A stretch of 64,000 nucleotides of DNA from Liolophura sinensis (taxonomy: Eukaryota > Mollusca > Polyplacophora > Chitonida > Chitonidae): positions 562,501-626,500 of the forward strand of contig NC_088306.1 of assembly GCF_032854445.1 (NCBI RefSeq). The letters are read 5' to 3'. Shown in pieces: positions 40,901 through 51,700 of this stretch (positions are counted from its first letter, which is position 1; every line of letters begins with the position of its first letter). The position numbers and the translations under genes were made by a program. The notes under the pieces were generated by a model, which was not told where the DNA came from, searched no databases, and was given only the letters and a program-made list of their open reading frames with translations.

Positions 40901-43900
40901 GTGCTTTATTTTATTTCAACCAAAGATTTTCTAAAAGGATTAGAGTTAAATAAGTAATTAATTTCATGACAGGTCAATTTACGAAGTCTCTACACAATGC
41001 AATGCCCAGGTAGGTGATCGCTATAGTTACCTGATTCCAATAATCTCAGCATAAGCTTCACTTCCAGCCAAAGCATAGCTGATGAGAATTGCAATACTGA
41101 AAAAAACAAAACAAAACAGAATTCTTTCAAAACAGAACACCAAAGTTATTATTTTTATTAATGAAAGTAATTTTTCCTCTGTTCAAGTTCTGTTGCACAA
41201 GTGGGAAAATTTTATATTACATGAAACTAAACCTCCATGTATAATAAGGAAACCAGTTGACATTTCTTTAAGCACCTTTAACCTTCACGGAATCACATGT
41301 TCAATCATGCCTTCTTCCTGGTTTTGAGTAGGTATGTGATTATCACTGAAGTATCAACAGTCTGATGAATGAAAGGCCATCTTCCAAAATCCAATAGAAC
41401 AAACCCTGATAGTCTGAGCAAAACACAGGTATTGACCGCTCAGATTTGAGCAGTTTATTTCAAGCCAAACACAAGCCACACACTGCAAACATGTACATAC
41501 GTATACCAAGTAAAAGAAAACTGTTACCATGCCATTCCCAGCATAACTTTCAGTGTCAGATCAAAAACCTTTCCAGTCCACCATTAAGGGAGCTAAACTA
41601 ACACAAGCTAAGTCAATAATTAAGCAGTAGAGTTGTTAATTTGTGTGACAAGTACAGACTTACAACAACAACAGAATGGAGACATCAAAAAACTGTCGTA
41701 TCCCACAGAGGAGGAAGTATTCTCCCAGCATGTGCAGGTTGGGCGGTTTGATGGCATCCTCTGCTGGAAGAATCACATGTCCTGCCAAATCAGGTACGGA
41801 GTCTGAGAAACAAGAGGAAAAAAAACACTCAATGATATCTTCACAACATACCTATAGGTGTGCTAAACAGTTCATCCTGGCCACACTCCTGTATCAACAC
41901 AGGACAAATGGTAAAGTGTAGAGAGGCATGTGTTTAATCAGGTACGGAGTCTGAGAAACAAGAGGAAAAAACACTCAATGATATCTTCACAACATACCTA
42001 TAGGTATACTAAACAGATAATGTTTTCACACGCATCATGATGTGACATATACATGCAGCTGTGCAGTGCATGTCAACTGCTTTCACTGCAGGTCACATGC
42101 ACGATTCATACAATACTTTCCAAGATTTGTCTCTGAACTGAAGAGTGCGGGGCACTGATTTGATCATATTGCCACACATCATAGTTTGTTAATACACTAT
42201 AAATTTCTCCTCTGCAGTCTTGCACAAGGATAAAATATATCAGAATTTTCTCTGTTTTGGATAGAACTATGTCTGTTTTTGGATAGAAATTTTTGGCCCT
42301 GTGATGTTACCCGTCTCCAAGGACATGACAGAGGTCAGAAAATGCCATTTATATGTAGACAAAAGCGCAAGTTGGATGTGGCAGTATGACATTACACTGC
42401 ACGGATGTTAGGGGATAATTATATATTCGCGATTGAAGACAACATTTACTGCATAAATAGTAAGGAAAATCAATGTATTATGTTGGTAATACACACAATT
42501 ATATAGCCAACTGACTAGGCAATATTCACACAAAAACACAAAATGAATCAAAGACCAGAACCACAAAGAACTGCATGTATTTTCAGGCTTTACAAAAACA
42601 AGGGTCAAAGGTCATATTAACATATATATGTATCACAAGGAAGGACAAAAAACACCCCTCTTCTAGACAAACACCAAACACTTTTTAAAGAATGTACCCA
42701 CCTTGGATTTCTTTTTCATTAATTTCCTCTTCCTCTAAGGATTCTTCTTCATCTATTATTGAGTAGAGAGGCAAGTGTTCACCCCGGCCACACTCCTGTA
42801 TCAACATAGGGCAAATCGTAAAGAGTAGGGAGGCAAGTTTTCATCCCGACCACACTCCTCTACCAACATAGGACAAACAGTAAAAAGTAGGGAGGCAAGT
42901 GCTCATCCCGACCACACTCCTCTACCAACATAGGGCAAATGGTAAAGAGTAGGGAGGCAAGTGTTCACCCCAGCCACACTCCTGTATCAACATAGGACAA
43001 ACGATAAAGTGTAGGGAGTCAAGTGTTTACCCCGGCCACACTCCTGTATCAACATAGGACAAATGGTAAAGAATAAGGAGTCAAGTGTTTACCCTGGCCA
43101 CACTCCTGTATCAACATAGGCCAAATGGTAAAGAGTAGGGAGTCAAGTGTTTACCCCAGCCACACTCCTGTATCAACATAGGACAAATGGTAAAGAGTAG
43201 GGAGTCAAGTGTTCACCCCGGCCACACTCCTGTATCAACATAGGACAAATGGTAAAGTGTAGGGAGTCAATTGTTTACCCCGGCCACACTCCTGTATCAA
43301 CATAGGACAAATGGTAAAGAGTAGGGAGTCAAGTGTTCACCCCGGCCACACTCCTCTACCAACATAGGACAAATGGTAAAGTGTAGGGAGTCAAGTGTTT
43401 ACCCCGGCCACACTCCTGTACCAACATAGGACAAATGGTAAAGTGTAGGGAGGCAAGTGCTCACCCCAGCCACACTCCTGTACCAACATAGGACAAATGG
43501 CAAAGAGTAGGGAGTCAAGTGTTTACCCCGACCACACTCCTGTATCAACATAGGACAAATGGTAAAGAGTAGGGAGTCAAGTGCTCACCCCGGCCACACT
43601 CCTGTATCAACATAGGACAAATGGTAAAGTGTAGGGAGTCAAGTGTTTACCCCGGGCCACACTCCTGTATCAACATAGGACAAATGGTAAAGTGTAGGGA
43701 GGCAAGTGTTCATCCCGGCCACACTCCTGTATCAACATAGGACAAATGGTAAAAAGTAGGGAGGCAAGTGCTCATCCCGACCACACTCCTGTATCAACAT
43801 AGGACAAATGGTAAAGTGTAGGGAGTCAAGTGTTTACCCCGGGCCACACTCCTGTATCAACATAGGACAAATGGTAAAGTGTAGGGAGGCAAGTGTTCAT

Positions 43901-46900
43901 CCCGGCCACACTCCTGTACCAACATAGGACAAATGGTAAAGTGTAGGGAGGCAAGTGTTCACCCCGGCCACACTCCTGTATCAACATAAGACAAATGGTA
44001 AAGAGTAGGGAGTCAAGTGTTCATCCCGGCCACACTCCTGTATCAACATAAGACAAATGGTAAAGTGTAGGGAGTCAAGTGTTCATCCCGGCCACACTCC
44101 TGTATCAACATAGGACAAATGGTAAAGAGTAGGGAGTCAAGTGTTCACCCCAGCCACACTCCTCTATCAACATAGGACAAATGGTAAAGAGTAGGAAGGC
44201 AAGTGTTCACCCCAGCTACATTCCTGTACCAATATAGGACAAATGGTAAAGTGTAGAGAGGCACGTGTTCACCCTGGCCACACTCCTGTACCAACATAGG
44301 ACAAATGGTAAAGAGTAGGGAGTCAAGTGTTCACCCCAGCCACACTCCTCTATCAACATAGGACAAATGGTAAAGAGTAGGAAGGCAAGTGTTCACCCCA
44401 GCTACATTCCTGTACCAATATAGGACAAATATAATACAGCAAAGTGTTTAACACCCTCCACCCCTGAAATCTCTCCCCATTCCCTCCCATACAAGGCAAA
44501 GGAGACAAAAAATTCAATATGGCTGCTGATCTGCCAGTAGAATTCTTGGGTTGAAATGATGCCAGAAGTATTTAGCTGTGTGAGCCATTAAATGAAAGAC
44601 ATCATGTGGATGTGCTATAGTGTTATCAAACGAGGGAATGTGTAAATATGACAATTTGTCCAAAAAAAGACCAAACAGCTACACTCTAACTTCAACCTAC
44701 CGTAACAGCCTCCAGTTGTACAGCATAGGCTCTCTGTAACAAGTCAGTCATGAAGTAGACCACTAACCCCTGTAAAGGAGAGAGGATTTGGGGAGGATTT
44801 AATAGCAACAAGGTTTGTCACGTTATCATTGACTGAATTGCATATGTAACTGTAACCGACTTTCCCACATACATGACATACATGTAGTTATGAAATACAT
44901 GTAAGCTTTGTAACAATGGTCCTACAACTAGCTACCAAGACACAGCTTGTGAAACCCACACATTTAGTAGCAGATATGTCCATTCAGAGTACAGGAACTG
45001 TTTATATTGAACTCACTCGAACAGGTGGAGACCATCTGAATATTATCAACTCCTATGATTATAATACGACAAATGGAGAACATTTGGGTCCATGAGCAAG
45101 TGTCAGTAATACACTGCCGGGAAAACGAAATACTGATTAAAACTGTACCACAAATAAATACCTGCATAAAAAACCCAACACCAAACGAGACCAGAAATGG
45201 GTATAGCCCTGCATATGTCAATGTGACTGGTAAACCTGAAATGAAAACAAGAAATGAAACAATTACCAAGTCACAAATGTATTATCTGTTTGTTGTTAAA
45301 TGCTAACACTGTAGAGCTTTTCACTAACATGGCAGTCAGTCTTATTGCTGGAGGAAGCTGGAGTGCCCGGGTAAACCAATGACCTTTGGCGAGTTGAAGA
45401 TCACACAAGAATACTTTTTGCTGCTAAGTCCTACAGAGCTATCAAAGCATGGTATTGTAGAAAATTCTGTTCTAAAGTAGGATGGAACCGACATCTCACA
45501 TGACCTTAACGAAGCAGTCAGGTTTAAGGGTTATAAAACCAGACGCCAAAGGAGTCTGGTGGGCCTAATTTTGGAGGGTTAGTCAGGCTGTCTACAACAA
45601 ACATGTTTTTAATAATGGCCTTAGCATCACACATCCAAGTTCAGTCTCACCTAATATGCCAGTTCCCAGGATAGTTGCTATGGTGACAAAGTCTGAAATG
45701 AAAAGAAATAATGCATGAGTCACATATCAAAACCACACATTATAATAAAATTGTATGCTGTACTTTACCAAGAATTACCCATTTGAACTTTAATAATTAC
45801 GGAAACAGCTATTAGAGTATCACTTACTAATAAACTTTCCATCAAGGTGTTATCCAATTTCGATAAGGTTTATACCCATGAGGGGTTAAAATCTTTTTTT
45901 TTTTCACCACCTGCATGATTTTCCCCATAGGGAACCGCTGAAAATAATCCCCCTGGTGTCTATCATAACCAAAGCCACTTGCCACTGAAGTATCATGTCA
46001 AAGACACTAGATATGACACGCCACCTTGTCACGTTATACTGACACTGGGACAACCGGTGTGGTTTCATTGCTCTAACCTTTCAGAGCTGCGTGTTAAGCC
46101 TTAGGTATCACCTGACCCATGTTTGATCCCAAATCTCCAGACATCGAGCCAGACAATCTAACCATAAGGCCACCGAAACCATCACAGCCAAGCATTTGCA
46201 CATGCGTGTTGTAATCCATGCTAGTTAGTCCGTCTTTATCTTTGATAAGTCGGCCAACACATAGATGTGACCAAACACATGCAGAATACTTGTTTGTGAT
46301 TAGTTTCCCTTGAGTAACCTGCATCATGCAATGTGCGAACACGTCAGCGAGACAAGGAAAAGCAGGAATGGAATCCTCAACCTCGATGACAGTTACAACA
46401 CATGCTGAGTGCACACAGCCATGTACAAAAATTTATATAACTTCAAACATGTAAAAACATGTCAAACAATTTGAGCGGAAGAGTGAAACGACACAAATCT
46501 GTCCTAGAATATTTCCCTCTGTCTCTGCGCAAAAGTCTGGTACCTGACCTAAAATGAGCTCTTCGGCGGTAGCTGTGAAAAAAAGAGTCGGGATCAAAAA
46601 AAAAAGAGCGTTACAATTTTCAGAAAAATGAGAAAATTTGAAAATAAAGACTTGTCAGTGGGATTAATTTCTCCGAGTGGTAAGTGCTGTGACACAGGCA
46701 CTGCTTTTTATTTGAAGAAATCACATGGAAAATATGCTCCACAACTGCGATACATCAGAAAGCGTTTCACACTGTCACTTTTGATCCTGGCTGCGCCACT
46801 TGATTCAAAGTTACGTATTTGCAACTACTTCCATCCATCACTTTGAGAGCACCCAGTCTCATCTGGATCTGCGTGAACCTGCAACTCCTGCAGTGCTGAT

Positions 46901-47262
46901 TTGGCTGATAACTATACAACACCGCAATCTGGAGATTAAGACTGTCTGATGGGCGAACATTGTCAGCGAACATGCAGTAATAGTTATAGTTATTTGGGAT
47001 AACCGAAATCTAACAGCAATTACATGAAATTTGCTAACCCCATCAACGAACAGATGAATTGACGTCACTCTAGCACATGACATCACCCGATTCCTTACAA
47101 CTTAATGATGCGGACATGTGGATTTCTGAGAAATGTAGGACAGTCTTGACGACGAACTGAATTTTTAGCCCATGCTACTGATGACGTAAACTTACAACAT
47201 TGAAGGTAAACTCCAAACATCCAGCCATTGGGCCGACGACGATTCGGTCCGCTCCCAAACAT
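19946..47262 (-). CDS. AAAP-like multi-pass amino acid transporter, 19 coding exons
   Basis: Coding exons in transcript order: 47196-47262, 46549-46572, 45651-45692, 45162-45235, 44701-44769, 42702-42795, 41664-41802, 41031-41096, 36481-36604, 35574-35673, 32976-33034, 31990-32054, 31314-31457, 30676-30718, 23914-24028, 23015-23120, 21572-21641, 20974-21080, 19946-20081. Every junction is AG/GT with matching phase; the sum is 1644 nt, 547 residues plus TAG. Helices read by eye lie near residues 31-50, 57-80, 161-181, 193-212, 218-241, 254-276, 293-316, 379-402, 445-464, 468-492 and 514-538, the 11 typical of AAAP carriers. Residues 40-47 are GTGILGLP, the usual helix-1 signature of Aa_trans proteins. 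An acidic stretch (107-116) lies in the 2-3 loop. The 7-8 loop has sequons at N333 and N351 plus C322 and C348, suggesting a glycosylated luminal or extracellular loop. The start (MFGSGP...) has A at -3; an in-frame ATG at 47388 is less likely. Substrate and membrane are unknown, and I recall no vertebrate symbol. Confidence 0.88.
20569..20580. repeat. G12 run in transporter intron 18
   Basis: Twelve consecutive Gs on plus (C on the transcript) about 490 bp downstream of the final coding exon start. Confidence 0.9.
21177..21322 (-). mobile_element. SINE tail fragment in transporter intron 17
   Basis: Plus strand reads tttgattggtgttttacgac atactcaagaatattccact ... gaccagcattatagtgagag ... aaacccacgaccatttgcag gttgctacc. 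It is diverged and lacks the tRNA head. Confidence 0.75.
22300..22912. repeat. 37-bp minisatellite, about 16 units
   Basis: Unit catggtcactgtaaccgtct acttggaacattcctat, in the transporter intron after exon 16, ending about 100 bp from that exon. It contains no exon sequence. Confidence 0.95.
23228..24028 (-). repeat. 171-bp tandem array of transporter exon 15 (one original, four extra copies)
   Basis: Exon 15 (23914-24028) encodes helix 8. Downstream in the transcript are four near-identical exon-like copies at 23741-23858, 23570-23687, 23399-23516 and 23228-23345, spaced 171-173 bp. Each keeps the coding frame from SYMWIAV through ALHHT and a donor (GTAAGT or GTGAGT). Each has an acceptor ACAG giving a 118-nt exon that starts phase 0 and ends phase 1, as exon 15 does. 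The copies begin CPSGDPCP where exon 15 begins IIHDHYP, so only the segment before helix 8 differs. A second AG eight bases further (CCTAG) would give a 110-nt version in phase with exon 13 instead. CT-rich tracts precede each copy. The 0-1 phase means that including two copies shifts the frame, as for mutually exclusive exons. Splicing itself is not shown. Confidence 0.85.
24205..25800. repeat. About 131-bp minisatellite, about 12 units
   Basis: Unit includes gtgtatcatacgcccattgt acgccaaccttggtcagacc ctgatcaaacacaccat, cttaccgcctgcgcagggta agcccacggtctgacgacag tccg. Some units are shortened (about 24660-24720 and 24990-25010). It lies in intron 14, about 180 bp from exon 15. Confidence 0.92.
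26840..30610. repeat. 98-bp minisatellite, about 38 units, two interleaved subtypes
   Basis: Canonical unit: ggatccggctgtactgtaca gggtcggcatactgtatgct gaccgtgggccaaccgtcag tgtatcctccagccacattg ggtgtaggattgaggcta. A second subtype has ttcggccgcagtgggtgtag gattcatggcttggatccgg ctgtaatcacagtacatggt cggcagattgtac. Each canonical unit has a BamHI-type GGATCC and two adjacent 13-bp palindromes. Serial 83-residue minus-strand frames 98 bp apart are repeat artefacts. Confidence 0.95.
30676..30718 (-). CDS. 43-nt exon 14 of the transporter
   Basis: Short exon between ttttccag and gtgagt encoding SNENGEISTVPLTM in the loop between helices 7 and 8. It enters in phase 2 (CA+C, H356) and leaves in phase 0, which exon 15 and its 118-nt copies require. 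The 98-bp array begins about 70 bp downstream in the transcript, within the following intron. Confidence 0.85.
30946..31167 (-). mobile_element. Diverged SINE in transporter intron 13
   Basis: Tail tttgattggtgttttatgct at the left and a degraded tRNA head (gaggcccc..., plus-strand end at 31167) at the right, with internal deletions in the central domain. It sits between exons 14 and 13. Confidence 0.8.
32357..32515 (-). mobile_element. SINE fragment in transporter intron 11
   Basis: tttgattggtgatttatgct gtactcaagaatatttcact ... ggcagccagcattatggtgc ... ccgcaggttgctgctgacct tcccacatacgg. The head is missing. Confidence 0.8.
33345..33495 (-). mobile_element. SINE fragment in transporter intron 10
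   Basis: tttgattggtgttttacgct gtgctcaagaatatttcact ... cggcggccagcattatggtg gaaggaaaccggacagagcc ... ccacaggttgctggcagagc. The head is missing. Confidence 0.8.
37412..40130. repeat. 67-bp minisatellite, about 40 units, with 469-bp higher-order copy
   Basis: Unit tgttactgtgcattacatca tgtcatgtatgcaaaacctg ggacatgggcaaaaaacatc cccctcc, in transporter intron 8. Variants such as catttatgc...gggctaaaaa recur exactly seven units (469 bp) apart (37604 and 38073), so a block of about seven units was duplicated. The 67-bp period cycles all three phases without stops, giving spurious 380-417-residue frames. Confidence 0.96.
41787..42020. repeat. Duplicated exon 7 acceptor segment flanking one stray 62-bp unit
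   Basis: About 80 bp containing the first bases of exon 7, its acceptor (ttctcag|actccgtacctg on the minus strand) and adjoining intron occurs at 41790-41867 and again at 41939-42017. Between the copies (about 41871-41935) sits one unit of the 62-bp repeat, although the main array is on the far side of exon 6. The upstream copy is a second potential acceptor for exon 7. Its coding part diverges after about 15 bases. Confidence 0.8.
42771..44435. repeat. 62-bp minisatellite (about 27 units) built from the exon 6 acceptor
   Basis: Unit on the plus strand is roughly ggccacactcctgtatcaac ataggacaaatggtaaagtg tagggagtcaagtgttcacc cc. It lies in the transporter intron upstream of exon 6, and its last unit is exon 6 itself. 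On the minus strand each unit reads ...gttgatacag|gagtgtggcc ggggtgaacacttg, matching the exon's acceptor and first codons (ECGRGEHL). Units vary at gtcaag/ggcaag, gtgtag/gagtag and tatcaa/taccaa, and a few carry an extra g (43660, 43838). Confidence 0.93.
45890..46183 (-). mobile_element. tRNA-derived SINE of a second interspersed family
   Basis: On minus it starts near 46183 with ggtttcggtggccttatggt tagattgtc (A-box-like) and gggatcaaacatgg (B-box-like). The body shares ccactgaagtatcatgtcaa agacac...atgacacgccacc with the element at 13.54 kb. It lies in transporter intron 2. Confidence 0.6.
46549..46572 (-). CDS. 24-nt microexon 2 of the transporter
   Basis: The minus strand shows tttttcacag|ct acc gcc gaa gag ctc att tta g|gtcagg. 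Phase 1 in from exon 1 (TCT, S23) and phase 1 out (GAC, D31) match both neighbours. It encodes TAEELIL just before helix 1. The donor GTCAGG is weaker than the others. Skipping it would keep frame and remove eight residues. Confidence 0.8.
   Translation of the reverse strand, partial: LPPKSSF
47060..47067. promoter_or_regulatory. CRE-type palindrome TGACGTCA in transporter intron 1
   Basis: A perfect 8-bp cAMP-response-element palindrome, with a variant TGACGTAA at 47182-47189 just inside the first donor. Both lie within 200 bp of the start codon, a plausible proximal regulatory position, but such motifs also occur by chance. Confidence 0.3.
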
Positions 47263-48722
47263 GGTTATTCCTTCAAAAACAATCCGGTACAAGCGTTCAT
47301 TTTGTTTAACGGAACAAAAGAATAACAAAGATTTCCAGTCCAACGTGTCTGTATTTATGACAAAGCCGCACAAAAAACAGCTGTTCAAAGAAAATCCTGT
47401 GGTAACTTGGCTGGTCCAAAGTGCCTACTTGTTGATAGCCGGTCACGTGTCAGAGGTCAACTTTTTGTAGTTCATGTCATTTCACATCGCCCCGTTATAC
47501 ATAGATTTATTCTCCCGCCTCAAAAAATGTATGAATATCACTTAAAGAAGGTCTATTGATGTGTGGAAATAAAGTGACCGCTTGAGGTATTAAGATGCAA
47601 AACTATAATTGGAAGAAATCAAAACTGCTTCGCATTATTGACGTACTATTTATTGCTCTTTCACAGGAAGTAGCGTTGGTACTTCCTCTCGGATGTTGTT
47701 AGGTCACAGGGGCGGTCATCTGCAAAGTGGGACAAACTTGAATTCGCTTTTATTGGCGTACGTTGTCTTTTTAATATCAACAGGTTTACTGAAACAAATA
47801 TTTGATGTATATTTGATATATCATTCAGACATTGCCGGACCTGTCATGATTTGTTTTGGACTGTTATTGGTTTTAAACGGGTGGTCTGTACCTGTTTGTA
47901 AGGGCTCATGTTTGAAATTCGAATGTCTTATCTTTGTACATGTGTAGCTCTTAAGACTGATATAGATTGTAGTGTAAATATAACCAGGCTAAACAAGCTG
48001 CGAATAGACGCCAGCACTGCTGTAGCTTAATAATAGTTTTGAACGAAACAAGACAGTTTTGGATATCAAGTAATTTACAAATTATTTGGTTTTGATGCAC
48101 AGATAAAATGTTTGAAATGAAACCTTATTATCCACAACTGAGGTATTGCTACGTTACATTCTTGTGAACAAATGAAAACTTTTGAGGTTGTTTGCCCAGC
48201 CAGTTTCTTCCATCCATAAGTCTTAATTACTGCAGTTAGAAATATTTGTGATTATGGCACCTATAAAATGTTCATACTAGATGTTAAAAATCTAGTTAGA
48301 CCTGGTTTCCTCCCACCAAAAAGCTGGCCACTTTGGTATAAATGAAATATTCTTTGGTGTAAAACATCACTCAAATAAAGTCTGGCTGAAGAAAAAGAAA
48401 CATGCCAAAAAATTTGGCGTAAACTACAGTGAAATCAAATGAATAGTATGTATTGTTATAGGGTACTAGCCATTGCTGGCAGAGTTGTATAATGGGATTG
48501 ATGTCCTGATGTTAAGAGTGGGAGCCAGGGGAAAAGCAATGTTATACCAATTGCCCATACACCCAAATGTCAACTCTTGGAGTTTCCATGCACATTTGGT
48601 ACATTATGTAGCCATTGCTGAAGAACAGGGGTTCATCTTTATTGATGTTATCAGTTTAGTTGCAAGTTTTATATCCCATGAAACAGTTTTTAAAAAGAAT
48701 ATTTTTTGGTTTTTGTTTACAG
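47263..48722. promoter_or_regulatory. Divergent promoter region and ESD 5' intron between the two genes
   Basis: The two start codons face away from each other 1.48 kb apart. Sites visible by eye: GTCACGTGTC at 47442-47451 (one mismatch to the palindromic CLEAR/E-box consensus GTCACGTGAC), and two opposed ETS-like motifs, CAGGAAGTA at 47665-47673 and ACTTCCTC at 47682-47689. No TATA box is placed convincingly. The ESD 5' non-coding exon probably starts near 47.65-47.75 kb and splices to 48723; its donor is not resolved. Everything here is motif inspection only. Confidence 0.45.
48297..48380 (+). mobile_element. SINE tail fragment upstream of ESD exon 1
   Basis: tggtttcctcccaccaaaaa gctggccactttggtataaa tgaaatattctttggtgtaa aacatcactcaaataaag, a degraded MetaSINE-like 3' end. 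Confidence 0.65.
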
Positions 48723-48740
48723 GTAAAAGAAAAAATCACC

Positions 48741-51700
48741 ATGAGCCTAAAAGAAGTTACTAGTGTGAAGTCCTTTGGAGGCTGGCAAAAAGTTTTCAGT
48801 CACGAAAGGTCTTTAATTAAGTGTATCATTATCTCCTGCTTGTATTAATTATAATCACTAATATTTCATGAGGCCAGAAGAGACAGTTTTTTTTTAGAAA
48901 CTGCACTTGTAGCATCTGTACTTAACAAAAGCATTTATTGCCTGGTGTCTTTGCCATGTTCCTTTTGCCTAGCCAGCATTCTAACAAATGCACATTATCC
49001 TGCATTCAGACATGTGAAGGCTGTGTAGTCCAAAAGGAATTAAAAAAACTTCTTTGACACTTCAGTGAACGTATTATTAGTTACAGTACATGTAAGTGTC
49101 TTTGACATGATTCTGAGAATATTGTAACTGCTTACATTGGAGATTGGGAAAAGAAAGGTTTTCAAATGAGACATTTATTATTAATAATCTTGAAAACAAA
49201 GACAACACTAAAAGGAAGTATTTCAGATGAAAGACCAATGAAAACAGCTCAGGAAAATATTTGAATTTATGTTTTAGAATTTTTGTAAACAAGTAAAATG
49301 GTGTCAATAGATCAGATTCTGTGGTAGTCTGTTGTGACCGAAAGGGTATCAGGACAGTCACATCTATACTTTTTTCCTGAAATCGGTGAATGCATTCATA
49401 TATCTATATAGAAATGTGTGTTGAGTAGCAAAAACCTTGCGGCGTCATTGATCCCAATGTGATCAGAAAAGACCACCAGAAAAAGTAAAATGTTCAAATG
49501 CATTTTACTAGAATGAAGAAATGTTGAAAAACAATCTTTGCCTTCAACTGGATTAAATTAGGAATTGCTTAATTGAATTTTTGAATCTAGACACTCTAGC
49601 TTCTCCTTTTCCTAATTAACATGATTAAACTTTGTTCTCTGCATTCTCCAAAAGTATTTCCATTAACAGATTTCTCTATGTACATGTTTTATTTTTAAAC
49701 ATAAGAATAGATTCGGTATTAATTTCTTATTTTCAGTTCTGTATTGAAATGCTCCATGAATTTCGGGTTATACTTACCGCCTCAATCCGATTCTGGCAAA
49801 GTTCCCGTACTTTACTGGCTCTCAGGTAAGCTCTATTTTCTTTTGACTGGCTGAAAGAGGTGTGGGTGAAAGGAAGTGGTACTGTAATTCTTCAACCTTT
49901 TTGCAAGTTTGCAAGGTGGTCATTCAAGCATATTCTAAAAACATTATTGTGTGTAGACGGGATAAATTACTTTTTTTGCGAAGCCCTAAAACTGACCAAT
50001 CTAACTAATTTAGTTTTGTCTAAAAATCAACTGAAAATGTGTATAAATTGCACTGAAAGTTACTCTTTCATATGCGAAAATGTCGAGGAAAGAACTATCT
50101 GTAAATAACAGATAACTATCTGTAAATTTTATCTGGTAATGAGTGTAGCTAAGACTGTCATCAGACACGTATGATGTTGCAACATTGCAATATTCCTCTG
50201 TCGTCGGACAAATACACATGTTCCATCATTGCAATATTCTTCTGTCATCAGACAAATACACATGTATGCTGTTCCATCATTGCAATATTCCTCTGTCGTC
50301 AGACAAATACACATGTATGCTGTTCCATCCTTGCAATATTCCTCTGTCGTCAGACAAATACACATGTATGATGTTCCATCATTGCAATACTCTTCTGTCG
50401 TCAGACAAATACACATGTATGGTGTTCCATCATTGCAATACTCTTCTGTCGTCAGACAAATACACATGTATGATGTTCCATCATTGCAATACTCTTCTGT
50501 CGTCAGACAAATACACATGTATGATGTTCCATCATTGCAATACTCCTCTGTCGTCAGACAAATACACATGTATGGTGTTCCATCCTTGCAATACTCTTCT
50601 GTCGTCAGACAAATACAGATGCATGGTGTTCCATCCTTGCAATACTCTTCTGTCGTCAGACAAATACAGATGCATGGTGTTCCATCCTTGCAATACTCTT
50701 CTGTCATCAGACAAATACAGATGCATGGTGTTCCATCATTGCAATACTCTTCTGTCATCAGACAAATACACATGTATGGTGTTCCATCATTGCAATACTC
50801 TTCTGTCGTCAGACAAATACACATGTATGGTGTTCCATCATTGCAATACTCTTCTGTCGTCAGACAAATACACATGTATGATGTTCCATCATTGCAATAC
50901 TCTTCTGTCGTCAGACAAATACACATGTATGGTGTTCCATCATTGCAATACTCTTCTGTCATCAGACAAATACACATGTATGCTGTTCCATCATTGCAAT
51001 ACTCTTCTGTCGTCAGACAAATACACATGTATGATGTTCCATCATTGCAATACTCTTCTGTCGTCAGACAAATACACATGTATGGTGTTCCATCATTGCA
51101 ATACTCTTCTGTCATCAGACAAATACACATGTATGATGTTCCATCATTGCAGTACTCTTCTGTCATCAGACAAATACACATGTATGCTGTTCCATCATTG
51201 CAATACTCTTCTGTCATCAGACAAATACACATGTATGGTGTTCCATCATTGCAATACTCTTCTGTCATCAGACAAATACACATGTATGGTGTTCCATCAT
51301 TGCAATACTCTTCTGTCATCAGACAAATACACATGTATGCTGTTCCAACATGGCAATACTGTCATCACACCAGTAGACATGTATGATGTTCCATCATTGC
51401 AATACTCTTCTGTGAAGATCTCTAGTCATGCTAGCACTTAACCAATCAATACCACGCTACCGCTGTCATTGGTGTGAATTTGTATCAAAGCTTGACAAGC
51501 TGTGGTGTGGAGTCTGCCAAGTTTCCATCACCCAGCCGATAGCAGTAGCATAGTGGATAGAGCATCTGCCTCTGCAGTTCATTCTCCATTCTGCCAAACT
51601 TAAGACGTCACAACAGATAATCTGGTATTTCCTAGTCTGTGTACAATGACCAGACGTACATTTAGTGGGGGAAATATGTGGAGAAGTTATAATCATGGCT

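Noticed and set aside
42702-42752. Shorter exon 6 starting at the acceptor at 42753
   Set aside because: It would need one leftover base from exon 5, which ends in phase 0. The acceptor at 42796 gives a continuous frame, so the longer exon is preferred.
50129-51441. Open frames of 385-418 residues on both strands
   Set aside because: Product of a stop-free 51-bp tandem unit inside ESD intron 2.
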